Shown: in pieces, positions 7,241-16,027 of the stretch
Position numbering within the stretch: the first letter of the stretch is position 1
Layout of the letters: each line of letters starts with the position of its first letter
NCBI GenBank assembly: GCA_002919305.1
Contig: PKFB01000077.1
Span: 1-64,000, forward strand
Reading direction: 5' to 3'
From: Actinomycetales bacterium
GTDB taxonomy: Bacteria > Actinomycetota > Actinomycetes > Mycobacteriales > Micromonosporaceae
DNA: 64,000 nt
The notes under the pieces: model-generated
Told to the model about the DNA's origin: nothing
Databases searched by the model: none
The model's input: the letters and a program-made list of their open reading frames with translations, nothing else
Translations under genes and position numbers: made by a program

Positions 7241-9502
7241 AAAACAGATCCCTGGGAGGCAGACGCGCAGCCGCCGCCAGGACGTCTCGCGGTGTTCCTG
7301 GTGCGCAGGCGTTGGGGCGCGCTGCTCCTGGCCGGGCTGGGATTCACGTTGGCGAGCCTGGTCGGGGTCGGTGTTACCGGCCATCTCTCCAGCGGGGGAT
7401 CCGTCGATCCCGACGCTGACTCCGCCCAAGTCGGGCGGCTGCTGTCGGAACGCTTCGGAGGTGGGGTCCCCAACCTGATCATGCTGGTCGAGGCCGACAC
7501 GTCCCTGGACGACCCCGAAGTAGTCCACGCCGGACGCGTACTCACCCGGGCGGTGGCCAACAGCCAAGGCGTGGCGTACGCCCACTCCTACTGGAGTACC
7601 GGCGTGGACGCCCTGCGCTCTCCAGATCAGGAACGCGCCCTGATCGTGGCCCGCCTGATCGGGACCGAAACCCAGGTCATGGACACCGCCGGCAGGCTGA
7701 TTGATCAGTGGGAGGGGCGGTACGGCCCGTTGCAGGTCAGCGTCACCGGCTCCGGGCCGATCAACCACGTGATCGAGGAACGCAGCGCCAGGGATCTGGC
7801 GCGCGCGGAGCTGATCACCTTGCCGATCACCGGCGCCATCCTGCTGATCGCCTTCGGCACCATGGTCGCGGCGGGTCTACCGTTGCTGGTTGGCGTGTTT
7901 TCTATCGCTGGCACCTTCGCCGTGCTGCGGCTGCTGGCGGCCATCACCGATGTATCGATTTTCGCCCTGAACATCACCACCGCGCTGGGATTCGGCCTCG
8001 CCGTCGACTTCAGTCTCTTCTTGGTCACCCGCTTTCGAGAGGAGACCGCGGCCGGCCAGGACACGGTCAGAGCCCTGGATACGACACTGCGCACCGCCGG
8101 GCGTACCGTCCTGTTCTCTGCGCTCACCGTGATGCTGTCGCTGTCGGCGCTGCTGGTCTTCCCCATGTACTTCCTGCGTTCGTTGGCCTACGCCGGCATC
8201 GCGGTGGTGGCGTTCTCGGCGGTGGGCGCGTTGTTCGTCCTCCCCGCGGCGCTGGCGGTGCTCGGCCCGCGGGTGCACGCCGGTCGCCTGCCCTGGCACA
8301 AGCCGCCTCGTGACGGCGACCTGTGGCACCGTCTGGGTTCCCGGGTGATGCGGCGCCCGCTGGGGGTCGCGGTCCTGGTCACCGCGCTGCTGGTGCTGCT
8401 GGCTCTGCCGTTTTTAGGGATCCGGTTCGGAGTCGTCGACCACCGGGCCCTACCACCCGGTGACCCGATCCGCACCGCGGCTGAGCAGGTGACCCGGGAT
8501 TTCCCGGTGTACCAGTACACGCCGGTGACCGTGGTGCTCCCCGATTTGCCTAACGCCGCATCCAGCTCCGAGCTGCGCCAGTACGTGCTGGCCTTATCGC
8601 GGCTGCCTTACGTCACGCGGGTCGACAGTGCGATCGGTACCTTCCATAACGGACGCCAGATCGACGACTCTGAGCATGAACAAGCCGCTGGTCAAGGGGC
8701 CGCCAACCAAGCGATCCAGACAGCGATCAGCCAGGCGATCAGGAGTCAAAGGTACGCGGATGAGCACGGCACCTGGATCGCGGTATCGACCGATTTGGAT
8801 CCCTCTAGTCGGCAGGCGCGGGAACTGGTGACCCAGATTCGACAACTACCCGCGCCGGCGCCGGCGTTAGTGGGTGGGGAGACCGCGACGCTGGTCGACG
8901 CCCTCACGAGCCTGCGGAACCGGGCACCCTGGGCAGCGGCGGTCATCATCGGCTCCACCCTGGCGTTGTTGTTCCTGTTTACCGGTGGGCTACTCGTGCC
9001 CTTCAAAGCGGTGGGCCTGAACCTGCTGAGCCTGACGGCGACCTTCGGGGCCCTGGTGTTCATCTTCCAGGAAGGCCACCTGTCCTGGCTGGTAGGGGAA
9101 TTCACCCCTATGGGTTTCCTCGAACCGACCTTACCGACGCTGATGTTTTGTGTGGCCTTCGGGCTCTCAATGGACTACGAGGTATTCCTGTTGTCCCGGA
9201 TCACCGAGGAGTACCGACGCCACGGGGACAACGGGGTAGCGGTGATGACCGGCCTGGCACGAACCGGCCGCCTGATCACCGCCGCGGCGCTGGTGGTGGC
9301 GGTGGCGCTGGGCGGGCTGGCCACCTCGGCGATATCAGCGCTCAAGATGATCGGCGTGGGGTTGGCCCTAGCGGTCCTGGTCGACGCCACCCTGGTCCGC
9401 GGCCTGTTGGCGCCAGCAGTCATGCGTCTGGCAGGGCGAGCCAACTGGTGGGCACCGGGGCCATTGCGGCGCCTACACGCCCGATTCGCCTTTTACCACT
9501 GA
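7220..9502 (+). CDS. MMPL-family RND transporter
   Basis: Integral membrane exporter of about 760 residues with the two-fold RND layout: helix 1 (about 25-45), an extracytoplasmic domain, helices 2-6 with the NITTALGFGLAVDFSLFLVTRFREE motif, then a second half ending in FCVAFGLSMDYEVFLLSRITEEY and a final helix bundle. These D-F/Y pairs are the proton-relay motifs of the MMPL family. Actinobacterial MMPLs move lipids or small toxic molecules; the substrate cannot be read here. The start is uncertain: ATG 7220 lies in a palindrome without a good ribosome site, and GTG 7235 is an alternative. Probably controlled by the divergent MarR gene. Confidence 0.93.
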   Translation: MKVHDVNKTDPWEADAQPPPGRLAVFLVRRRWGALLLAGLGFTLASLVGVGVTGHLSSGGSVDPDADSAQVGRLLSERFGGGVPNLIMLVEADTSLDDPEVVHAGRVLTRAVANSQGVAYAHSYWSTGVDALRSPDQERALIVARLIGTETQVMDTAGRLIDQWEGRYGPLQVSVTGSGPINHVIEERSARDLARAELITLPITGAILLIAFGTMVAAGLPLLVGVFSIAGTFAVLRLLAAITDVSIFALNITTALGFGLAVDFSLFLVTRFREETAAGQDTVRALDTTLRTAGRTVLFSALTVMLSLSALLVFPMYFLRSLAYAGIAVVAFSAVGALFVLPAALAVLGPRVHAGRLPWHKPPRDGDLWHRLGSRVMRRPLGVAVLVTALLVLLALPFLGIRFGVVDHRALPPGDPIRTAAEQVTRDFPVYQYTPVTVVLPDLPNAASSSELRQYVLALSRLPYVTRVDSAIGTFHNGRQIDDSEHEQAAGQGAANQAIQTAISQAIRSQRYADEHGTWIAVSTDLDPSSRQARELVTQIRQLPAPAPALVGGETATLVDALTSLRNRAPWAAAVIIGSTLALLFLFTGGLLVPFKAVGLNLLSLTATFGALVFIFQEGHLSWLVGEFTPMGFLEPTLPTLMFCVAFGLSMDYEVFLLSRITEEYRRHGDNGVAVMTGLARTGRLITAAALVVAVALGGLATSAISALKMIGVGLALAVLVDATLVRGLLAPAVMRLAGRANWWAPGPLRRLHARFAFYH

Positions 9503-9524
9503 AAACCGCCTCAAACGTCCGTAG

Positions 9525-9570
9525 CCCGTGGTCTAGTCACGGGGCGGCTCGGGGACGGGTTTGCGCCCGT
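9525..9570. terminator. Bidirectional terminator region between MMPL and mshD
   Basis: Two hairpins lie between the convergent genes: CCCGTG (9525-9530) with CACGGG (9538-9543), and ACGGG (9555-9559) with CCCGT (9566-9570). No long T-run follows, as is usual in actinomycetes. Confidence 0.55.
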
Positions 9571-9574
9571 GTAG

Positions 9575-10582
9575 CTACTCCTTCACCGTGGGCGGTGAGC
9601 CGACGTCTGAACGGGCGAATTGGACATCAGTGATCCAGCGGACGAACCCTAGTTTCGTGTAGAGGTGGACCGCCACGGTGTTCGCCTCATCCACGTACAG
9701 CATGACCTGGTGAAGACCGCGCTGTTGGAGGTGACGCAGACCGGCGAGCGCTAACGCCTTCCCGAGCTTGAGGCCCTGCGCCACCGGATCGATGCCCAGC
9801 ACATACACCTCACCGATCGGCTTAGCCCCGTCGGGTTTCGCGGCGGCATGCACCTTTGTCCAGTGGAAACCGAGCAGGGCGCCGTCGACCTCACGTACGG
9901 CGAGGAAGAATCCGGCCGGATCGAACCACGGCTCCTGCATCCGCAGCTGAAGATCCTGTGCGGTCCAGCGCCCTTGTTCCGGGTGGGAGGCGAAAGCTCG
10001 ACGGTTGACCTCCAGCCAGGCCTCCTCGTCTCGGCCCACCTGGAAGGTACGCAGATGGACGCCTTCCGGTAGGGGGAGTTCGGGGATCGGATCCGACAGC
10101 GAGCGACGCATCTGCCACAGCACCCGCTCTCGTCGGAGGCCCCACCGCGTCGCCAACGCCACAGCGGCCGGATGATCACCGTGGGCCCACATCCGCAGGC
10201 GACCAGCCGGATCGGCCGCCAGGGCAGCCTGCAGGAGCGCGCTGCCGACCCCTCGGTGGCGGCGTAGGGGATGCACCACGAGTTCCCCCGTCGTGTCCCC
10301 CGAATCAACGGTGTGAAGCTGCGCGTACCCGACCAGGTTGTCGCGCACCGGCGCGGCCTCGGCGTCCTGCGTGGAGGCGACAGCGGAGACGACAGTGGCA
10401 CGCGGCGCGTACGCCAGAAAATGCCGCGTGGTGCCGGCGGTGTCGTGCTGGAGCCGCAGCATGCCCTCCTCGGACAGCGGGCTGGCGCCGTCGGCGTCGG
10501 TGGCCAGCCGTATCAGATCCACCACCTGCTGGATCTGCCGCTGATCCAAGCGAGTGACCTGCTGTACCTCGACAAGAGTCAC
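9575..10582 (-). CDS. mshD: Mycothiol synthase MshD
   Basis: Catalyses the last step of mycothiol synthesis, acetylation of Cys-GlcN-Ins with acetyl-CoA. The 335-residue protein has two tandem GNAT folds: the N-terminal domain carries ELVVHPLRRHRGVGSALL (about 100-117), the C-terminal domain VLGIDPVAQGLKLGKALALAG (about 268-288) and LYVDEANTVAVHLYTKLGF. Presence of this gene shows the organism makes mycothiol. It follows glnR on the same strand with an 82-base gap, a neighbourhood known from other actinomycetes. Confidence 0.95.
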   Translation of the reverse strand: MTLVEVQQVTRLDQRQIQQVVDLIRLATDADGASPLSEEGMLRLQHDTAGTTRHFLAYAPRATVVSAVASTQDAEAAPVRDNLVGYAQLHTVDSGDTTGELVVHPLRRHRGVGSALLQAALAADPAGRLRMWAHGDHPAAVALATRWGLRRERVLWQMRRSLSDPIPELPLPEGVHLRTFQVGRDEEAWLEVNRRAFASHPEQGRWTAQDLQLRMQEPWFDPAGFFLAVREVDGALLGFHWTKVHAAAKPDGAKPIGEVYVLGIDPVAQGLKLGKALALAGLRHLQQRGLHQVMLYVDEANTVAVHLYTKLGFVRWITDVQFARSDVGSPPTVKE

Positions 10583-10664
10583 TCCCGGAATCTAGCGAAT
10601 CCCCGAGAGAAGCCCGAGAAAATCATGGGCTGGGTACCAGCGGACCACGCGAGGACGCGTCGGG

Positions 10665-11384
10665 TCAGGCACGAACCGGCGACGGTTCCGATTCCGGAAG
10701 CGGCCGTTGCGGCGGCAGCACGAACTTGTACCCCACCTGACGAACCGTCCCGATCATCGACTCGTATTCGCTGCCCAACTTGGCGCGCAGCCGACGTACG
10801 TGGACGTCGACGGTCCGAGTACCGCCGAAGTAGTCGTACCCCCACACCTCCCGCAGCAGCTGGTCACGGGTGAACACCCGCCCCGGATGCTGCGCCAGGA
10901 ACTTCAACAGCTCGAACTCTTTGTAGGTCAGGTCAAGCGGGCGACCCTTGAGCTTCGCCGAGTAGGTGTCGGGGTCGATAGTGAGGTCCCCTGCCTTGAT
11001 CAGGCCGTGCCCCTCCCCGGCCGGTGCGGACAGGCGGCCCACCGCCAGGCGCAGCCGGGCTTCGACCTCGCCCGGGCCGGCGTCAGAGAGCACGATGTCG
11101 TCGATGCCCCAGTCGGCGGAGACAGCCACCATGCCAGCCTCGGTCACCACCGCGATCAGGGGCATGCCCAGACCGGTCGCACGCAGCACCCGGCAGGTGG
11201 CGCGGGCGTCGGCGAGATTGCTACGCGCGTCGACTAGGACTACATCCGGGCTGGGACCAGACACGAGAGAACGAACATCGCGAGAAGCGACATGTACCGA
11301 GTGCGGGAGGAGATCCAGTGCCGGCAGGACATCCGGGACCGCCCTGTCGGAGGGTGGATTCTGAGTTAGCAGTAGGATCTCCAC
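10665..11384 (-). CDS. glnR: Orphan OmpR-type regulator GlnR
   Basis: Global regulator of nitrogen assimilation in actinomycetes. The receiver-like domain (1-115) has an Asp in DVVLVDARS (about residue 52) but lacks the usual acidic pair, as known for GlnR, which works without a cognate kinase. The DNA-binding domain is highly characteristic: [40 protein letters not shown] and [20 protein letters not shown] start it at the GTG at 11384 because GGAGGTGA lies six bases before it; the ATG at 11405 upstream would overlap that site. No histidine kinase gene is nearby. Confidence 0.92.
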   Translation of the reverse strand: MEILLLTQNPPSDRAVPDVLPALDLLPHSVHVASRDVRSLVSGPSPDVVLVDARSNLADARATCRVLRATGLGMPLIAVVTEAGMVAVSADWGIDDIVLSDAGPGEVEARLRLAVGRLSAPAGEGHGLIKAGDLTIDPDTYSAKLKGRPLDLTYKEFELLKFLAQHPGRVFTRDQLLREVWGYDYFGGTRTVDVHVRRLRAKLGSEYESMIGTVRQVGYKFVLPPQRPLPESEPSPVRA

Positions 11385-11633
11385 GCGCTCACCTCCGTCC
11401 GCCATGGGGTGGTCACCGGTCGAAGCCCAGTGCGCGCCACGTTTGGACGTCTAAACACGGGAGCGTGGACTCGGCAAACCTCACCCGCGTGGAACGTGCG
11501 CTTGCTTGCCTCGTGACCCCGGCATCACTGACGGGCGGTTGATGAAGAGGATATCCCACCACGACGGGAGCGTTAACAATCCACGATCCGTGGAAAATTG
11601 GCCCTTGGTCACAGCCTCTGGCACCATCACTGC

Positions 11634-13907
11634 GTGTCAGGTAGCGACGGAATCGACGACCCGGGCGCCTCCCGGCGTGGGGGCAGGCCACCCAACCCCG
11701 GGACGGTGTGGTGGGAGGATCTGCGCCAAGCAGATGTCTCCGAGTTGGAAAACCTCACCGGAAGCACCGGTGGTGAATACTGGGATACACCTGGTCAGAC
11801 GTCGGGCGCGTCGACACCCACTCCATTCTCGTCAGCTCAAACGTCGTTTGGGGCCCCAGCGTCTCAAGAGCCGCCCGGCGCCGCGCCGGAATCTGACCCG
11901 TGGGGAGGATCGTCACCCTCCGTATGGGGCGGCTCGTCACCTAGCGTATCGGATGCCCCACCGGCGACGCCTCCGGTGACCCCCACGGCGTCCTCGACCG
12001 CAGCCTTCCCCACGACTGCGCCGTCCGATTCCCCGTCCTTCGAATCCACATCCGGGCATTTCCCGCCACCGGAACCTGACTGGCGGAGCGGCCCGACCGA
12101 CAGTGGCCTGGACGAACCCGGATCCTGGCGGGACGCGTCGTCCCCGGTCTCACCCGCGGCGCCTTCCGCGTACCCCCAATCTGGATATTCGGCCGGCTAT
12201 CCGGGGCCGGACTACTCGGAACCGGCCACTCCCGCAGCGGGGTACGCCGAACCCGGTGGCCGCCGAGGGGCCGGCTATCGCGAGGACTCGGGGCCTGCCG
12301 CAACCGATGAGCAGCGGACGCGGTACTGGGAGAGCCCGTACCCGGACCCGGCTACACCGGATGCGGGGTACCAGCCTGCGGCGCCGGAACCGTCCGGTTA
12401 TCAGCGGCCCGACACCATGGGCGACGCCCCACAAGAGCCACCGACCGCAGGGGAGCCATACGGGCGAGGCGCTCCGGAGTACCCCACGGGGGCGAGGCCG
12501 CGGGTAGGCGCGGAATACGACGAGGGGTACCCGCCGCAGGAGTACCCCACCGGGGAGTACCCTGCCGCCCAGTCCCACCCGAATCAAAACTATCCAGATC
12601 AGGACTACCCAGATCAGGACTACCCGGACCGCGCCTACGCGGAGCGCTCCCGCCCCGAAGTGCCCTACCAGGAGGAGCAGTCGGACTCGCCCTATCCGAC
12701 GTATCAGGAGCGCGACCCCCGGTACGACGACGAGTACGCACCAGGCGGCCGATACTCGCAGGACGACTACCAACAGGGGCAATACCCACAGGACGACTAT
12801 CCGCAAGGCCAGTACCCGCAGGACGAGTACCCCGAGCAGGCGCCTTCTGAGCAAGAGCCCTACGCGCCGCAGCAGGAGTACGTCGCTCGGCGGTACGCCC
12901 CTTCAGAAGAGGAACCCGACGACGCGTACCCGGACGGGTACCAACCCGACGACGCCTACCCCCAGCAGCGGTACGCCGGAGACGGCGAGGAGTACGCCGA
13001 GGGGCCCGAGCCGGAGGCACCGCCCCACCGGTCCGAGCCGAGTCGCGCCGGTGCGGGTTCACGAGCCGCCGCAGCGGCCCTGCAGCCTGTGCCGTTCTCC
13101 TGGTGGCGTTCAGCTCTCGCCGCCTTCGCCTCCGGGCTCCTGACCGCTGGACTGCTGATCGGGGCGGCGATTGATCAACCCGCGTACGCGGCTATCTGTC
13201 TGGGCGTGCAGGCGCTGTTCGTGGCCGCCTGGACGCTGGGGATGCGGCCGCCAGGGCCACGGGTCGTGGCCGGTGTCGGGATAGCCGCCGCTGTCGGTGC
13301 GGACATCGCCGCGGTCTATTCCTCCGGTGCCTCCCTCGCCCCATTGGGCTACGTGATGGCCGGAGGGGTGATCGTGGGCATCGTCAGCCAGCTGCTTCGG
13401 GGAGAGGGCCGAGCCCGCGTAACCGAATCGGTCGGCTCCACCCTGGTGGTGGTGATCGCGACTGTCGGGATGGCCACACCCATCTTGCTGACCCGGCAAC
13501 CCGGCGGGCGGGAGGCGCTGTACGTGTGCCTGCTCGCGGCCGGTATCGGGTTGGTGGTCGCCCGGCTGTTGGACCTTGTGCTGCGTGCCCCCCGGGTGAC
13601 CCCTACGGTGCCTCGGGGCGCGATCGGCATCGTGCTGGGGGCGATGGCCGGTACCGCTGCGGCGACTTTCGCTGGCTCCCGATTGGATACCGTCATCACC
13701 TCTCTGGCCGCTGTGGGCGGATTGGTGGTGGCGCTGTCAGCCGTGTTGGCCGATCTAGGTATGGTCTTCGCCGAGATCGGTAGTCGCCTGGATGACGAAG
13801 ACGAGCGGCGCCGGATTCCCCGTACCCTGCTCGGCCCGTTCGTGGCGTTCGCCGTGGCGGCTCCCGCCGCATACCTGCTCAGTGTTTTGGTGATCGTCAA
13901 TGTGTGA
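11634..13907 (+). CDS. Membrane protein with long Tyr/Pro/Gln/Asp repeat domain
   Basis: About 757 residues in two parts. Residues 1 to about 480 are low complexity, first Ser/Pro/Thr-rich, then Tyr-Pro repeats such as EYPTGEYPA, DYPDQ and QGQYPQDDYP. From about residue 495 there are roughly eight hydrophobic helices (WWRSALAAFASGLLTAGLLIGAAI onward) with little between them, ending LSVLVIVNV. I do not recognise the family; actinomycetes carry similar proteins with a disordered cytoplasmic tail beside LmeA-like genes. The GTG at 11634 is a guess: no clear ribosome site exists and a TTG at 11598 is in frame. The downstream lmeA-like gene begins 30 bases after the stop, so they may be cotranscribed. 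Confidence 0.75.
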   Translation: MSGSDGIDDPGASRRGGRPPNPGTVWWEDLRQADVSELENLTGSTGGEYWDTPGQTSGASTPTPFSSAQTSFGAPASQEPPGAAPESDPWGGSSPSVWGGSSPSVSDAPPATPPVTPTASSTAAFPTTAPSDSPSFESTSGHFPPPEPDWRSGPTDSGLDEPGSWRDASSPVSPAAPSAYPQSGYSAGYPGPDYSEPATPAAGYAEPGGRRGAGYREDSGPAATDEQRTRYWESPYPDPATPDAGYQPAAPEPSGYQRPDTMGDAPQEPPTAGEPYGRGAPEYPTGARPRVGAEYDEGYPPQEYPTGEYPAAQSHPNQNYPDQDYPDQDYPDRAYAERSRPEVPYQEEQSDSPYPTYQERDPRYDDEYAPGGRYSQDDYQQGQYPQDDYPQGQYPQDEYPEQAPSEQEPYAPQQEYVARRYAPSEEEPDDAYPDGYQPDDAYPQQRYAGDGEEYAEGPEPEAPPHRSEPSRAGAGSRAAAAALQPVPFSWWRSALAAFASGLLTAGLLIGAAIDQPAYAAICLGVQALFVAAWTLGMRPPGPRVVAGVGIAAAVGADIAAVYSSGASLAPLGYVMAGGVIVGIVSQLLRGEGRARVTESVGSTLVVVIATVGMATPILLTRQPGGREALYVCLLAAGIGLVVARLLDLVLRAPRVTPTVPRGAIGIVLGAMAGTAAATFAGSRLDTVITSLAAVGGLVVALSAVLADLGMVFAEIGSRLDDEDERRRIPRTLLGPFVAFAVAAPAAYLLSVLVIVNV
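12530..12850 (+). repeat. In-frame degenerate repeats encoding Tyr-Pro units
   Basis: Repeated in-frame blocks inside the membrane protein gene. Examples are GACTACCCAGATCAG-like 15-mers from about 12588 to 12630 (DYPDQ units) and longer QYPQDDYPQG-type units from about 12770 to 12840. Such tracts expand and shrink by slippage, so length may differ between strains. Confidence 0.7.
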
Positions 13908-13937
13908 GCCTGCGATGAGGCTCCGGAAAGAGAGTCC

Positions 13938-14702
13938 ATGGCGTCGCGTGGTCGCAAGATCGGCATAGCTCTTCTGGTTGTCGCGCTGATCCTGGGCGGC
14001 ATTTTTGTGATCATCGACCGGATCGCGGTGTGGTACGCCGAGGGACGGGTGGCGGAATTAGTCGCCGATCAGGCCGCCCACGAGGGGGTCCGGGCCACCG
14101 GAGACCCGGAGGTGGAGATCGGAGGATTCCCCTTCCTCACCCAGGCGCTGGGGGGAGAGCTGTCGACGGTCACCATCCGGATCGAGCACGCGGAGGTCGA
14201 CGTTTACCGGCTCAATGATCTGTGGGCGCGCGCCACAGGGGTCACCTACGAGTTCGGTGAACTGTTGTCCGGCCGTGGACCGGTCACCGCCACCCGGGTC
14301 AGGGGAGAGGTGACCCTGCCCTACAGCCCGTTCAACGAGATCATCTACAACAGTTTCGACCTAGCTTCCCAGAACATCACCTACCTGGAGCTCTCCTCCA
14401 ACAACGGCGCCCTCCAGCTCCGGGGGCGGGGACAGATCCTGGGTCAGGAGCTGACGGTGGTGACCCGCGCCCACCTGGAGGTCAACGACGGCGTGGCCAC
14501 CATCCAGATCGACGACGCCCAGATCGAAGACACCGCTCCGTTCGAGCAGGGGCAGGTGTGGCTGGAGGACCTCATGGAACGGCTCAGCGGTGAGCTGCCG
14601 TTGCCTCAGCTGCCTTACGGAATGGTGGTGGAAGACATCGAAGTCACCGACGCGGGCCTGCGGGTTATAGCGTCGGCCGTCGACGTCACCTTGGTCAGCT
14701 GA
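13938..14702 (+). CDS. LmeA-family (DUF2993) lipid-binding protein
   Basis: 254 residues: one N-terminal membrane anchor (about 8-30, IALLVVALILGGIFVIID) and an extracytoplasmic domain. GGFPFLTQALGGELSTVTI is the hallmark of the DUF2993/LmeA family, whose mycobacterial member binds phospholipid and is needed for lipomannan elongation. Start ATG is preceded by GGAAAGAGAG. It follows the repeat-rich membrane protein closely. The exact lipid or glycan role in this organism is inferred only from the family. A small GCCGG-TGA-CCGGC hairpin at 14732-14744 may end the transcript. Confidence 0.85.
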   Translation: MASRGRKIGIALLVVALILGGIFVIIDRIAVWYAEGRVAELVADQAAHEGVRATGDPEVEIGGFPFLTQALGGELSTVTIRIEHAEVDVYRLNDLWARATGVTYEFGELLSGRGPVTATRVRGEVTLPYSPFNEIIYNSFDLASQNITYLELSSNNGALQLRGRGQILGQELTVVTRAHLEVNDGVATIQIDDAQIEDTAPFEQGQVWLEDLMERLSGELPLPQLPYGMVVEDIEVTDAGLRVIASAVDVTLVS

Positions 14703-14902
14703 CAGCCAGCTCACCGACGCGGTACAGGCGAGCCGGTGACCGGCGTGGACTGGCGCCGAGCGGGACAGGTCAGGACCGCCACGGACCAGTCGGCGCGGCA
14801 CCGGCCGCCGTGGACCGGAGTGTCGAAACCGCGTTCCAGGTAGCCTTGGCCCCCAACCCATATCGACCATCACCGACCGTGCGGAAGGCTCGGTGACGTG
14901 AC

Positions 14903-15403
14903 GTGCCTGACTGGGGAGTGGGGCTTGCCATCGCGTGCGGAGTACTCATCGCGGCCAGCGCTTTTGGCCTGTTACGGCGTCGCCGGGACGGTCAGATGCA
15001 CCCGGTGACGGCGGCGGACGGTGACCAGCCCGCCCACCCGCCGATCTCGTTAACCGACTTAGGGGTACGGCCCGGGGTCCCGGCCACGTTATTACAGTTC
15101 TCCTCGGCGTTCTGCGCGCCATGCCGCGCCACCCGCCGGATCTGCGCGGAGGTGGCGACGCTACTCCAGGGCGTCGATCACGTTGAGGTGGACGCGGAAA
15201 GCCACCTGGAGGCGGTGCGGGCGTTAGATATCCGGCGTACGCCCACGGTGTTAGTGATCGACGCCGCCGGACGAATCGTCCGCCGCGCAACCGGACAACC
15301 CACCAAAGCACAGGTGATTGCCGCCGTCGCACCCCTGTTGACGGCCCACGACAGTGTGAATAGCGACAAACGAACGGTGAGTCGTGGCCGGTCATCGTGC
15401 TAG
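14903..15403 (+). CDS. Membrane-anchored thioredoxin-like protein
   Basis: 166 residues: one N-terminal membrane helix (about 5-23), a short linker, then a thioredoxin fold with active site FCAPC (about residues 71-75) and the cis-Pro loop RRTPTVLVID. The N-out or N-in orientation is not certain, but Arg-rich LLRRRRDG after the helix suggests that the thioredoxin domain may face the cytoplasm. It is directly upstream of the sulfur operon, so a role in reducing the sulfurtransferase or partner thiols is plausible. Starts at a GTG; the ribosome site is weak. The stop codon overlaps a likely promoter for the following leader peptide. Confidence 0.85.
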   Translation: MPDWGVGLAIACGVLIAASAFGLLRRRRDGQMHPVTAADGDQPAHPPISLTDLGVRPGVPATLLQFSSAFCAPCRATRRICAEVATLLQGVDHVEVDAESHLEAVRALDIRRTPTVLVIDAAGRIVRRATGQPTKAQVIAAVAPLLTAHDSVNSDKRTVSRGRSSC

Positions 15404-15413
15404 TCTGCGGCCT

Positions 15414-15488
15414 ATGAGCGCACTGCTCACCAAGCGCCGGGCCATTGATCACTGCTTGGTGGCCACCTGTCTGTGTCCCGCCGAGTGA
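15414..15488 (+). CDS. Cysteine-containing leader peptide of the sulfur operon
   Basis: A 24-codon frame starting MSALLTKRRAIDH with Cys at positions 14, 19 and 21 near its end, 86 bases before the DUF4395 gene. The form (short, TKRR-A/I-D segment, then Cys) resembles leader peptides found upstream of actinobacterial sulfur genes; polycysteine upstream frames that attenuate sulfur operons are described in mycobacteria. TAGTCT at 15401-15406 could be a -10 element placing the transcript start at or next to the ATG, so it may be leaderless. Ribosome stalling at the Cys codons when Cys-tRNA is short would then alter the downstream hairpin. Confidence 0.75.
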   Translation: MSALLTKRRAIDHCLVATCLCPAE

Positions 15489-15536
15489 TCGGCGGCGACC
15501 TCGCGTGCTCTCAGACTGACGCTCCGCGCATCGCCG

Positions 15537-15570
15537 CCTGACGACCTCCCGCTGTCGTCTGTCAGGAGGT
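15537..15570 (+). promoter_or_regulatory. Hairpin reaching the DUF4395 ribosome binding site
   Basis: CCTG (15537-15540) plus ACGAC (15541-15545) pair with GTCGT (15554-15558) and CAGG (15563-15566), closing onto the start of the CAGGAGGT ribosome site. The loop also holds ACCTCC (15544-15549), an exact complement of GGAGGT (15565-15570), giving an alternative pairing. This is the arrangement expected if the leader peptide's translation controls access to the downstream start. Confidence 0.55.
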
Positions 15571-15574
15571 AGAG

Positions 15575-16027
15575 ATGGCGCTCGATCCGCGCGGCCCGCG
15601 TTTCGCAGCCTGGATCACCACAGGGGTCTTCGTCCTCGTCCTGGTGACCAGTTCCGGATGGCTGGCGGCGGCCCAGGCCTTGGTGTTCGCGATCACCACC
15701 GCAGCGCCGCGGTGGGGGCCTTACAGCCTGTTGTATCGGACCATTGTGGCACCTCGACTCAGTCCACCAACTGAGTTAGAGCCCGCCGCACCGGTTCGGT
15801 TCTCGCAGGCGGTCGGCTTCGTGTTCGCTGTTTTGGCGGCTATCGGTTACCTGACCGGCGCGACCACGCTGGGGTGGATCGCGGCGGGCGCCGCCCTCGG
15901 CGCGGCTTTCCTCAACGCCGCGTTCGGGTTCTGCCTGGGTTGTGAGTTGTATCTGCTGGTTCTCCGGACACTCAACCGACCTCTCCCTCACCGAGTACCC
16001 CTTCCCTCCGAAGGAGCCAACCCATGA
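15575..16027 (+). CDS. DUF4395 membrane protein
   Basis: 150 residues with about four membrane helices. The FGFCLGCELYLL segment with two cysteines (about 121-132) is the family mark. DUF4395 proteins occur in actinobacteria next to sulfurtransferases and thioredoxins; a role in handling sulfur species at the membrane is inferred from that neighbourhood, not proven. AGGAGGTAGAG precedes the ATG. Its stop overlaps the sulfurtransferase start as ATGA, so the two are translationally coupled. Confidence 0.9.
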   Translation: MALDPRGPRFAAWITTGVFVLVLVTSSGWLAAAQALVFAITTAAPRWGPYSLLYRTIVAPRLSPPTELEPAAPVRFSQAVGFVFAVLAAIGYLTGATTLGWIAAGAALGAAFLNAAFGFCLGCELYLLVLRTLNRPLPHRVPLPSEGANP

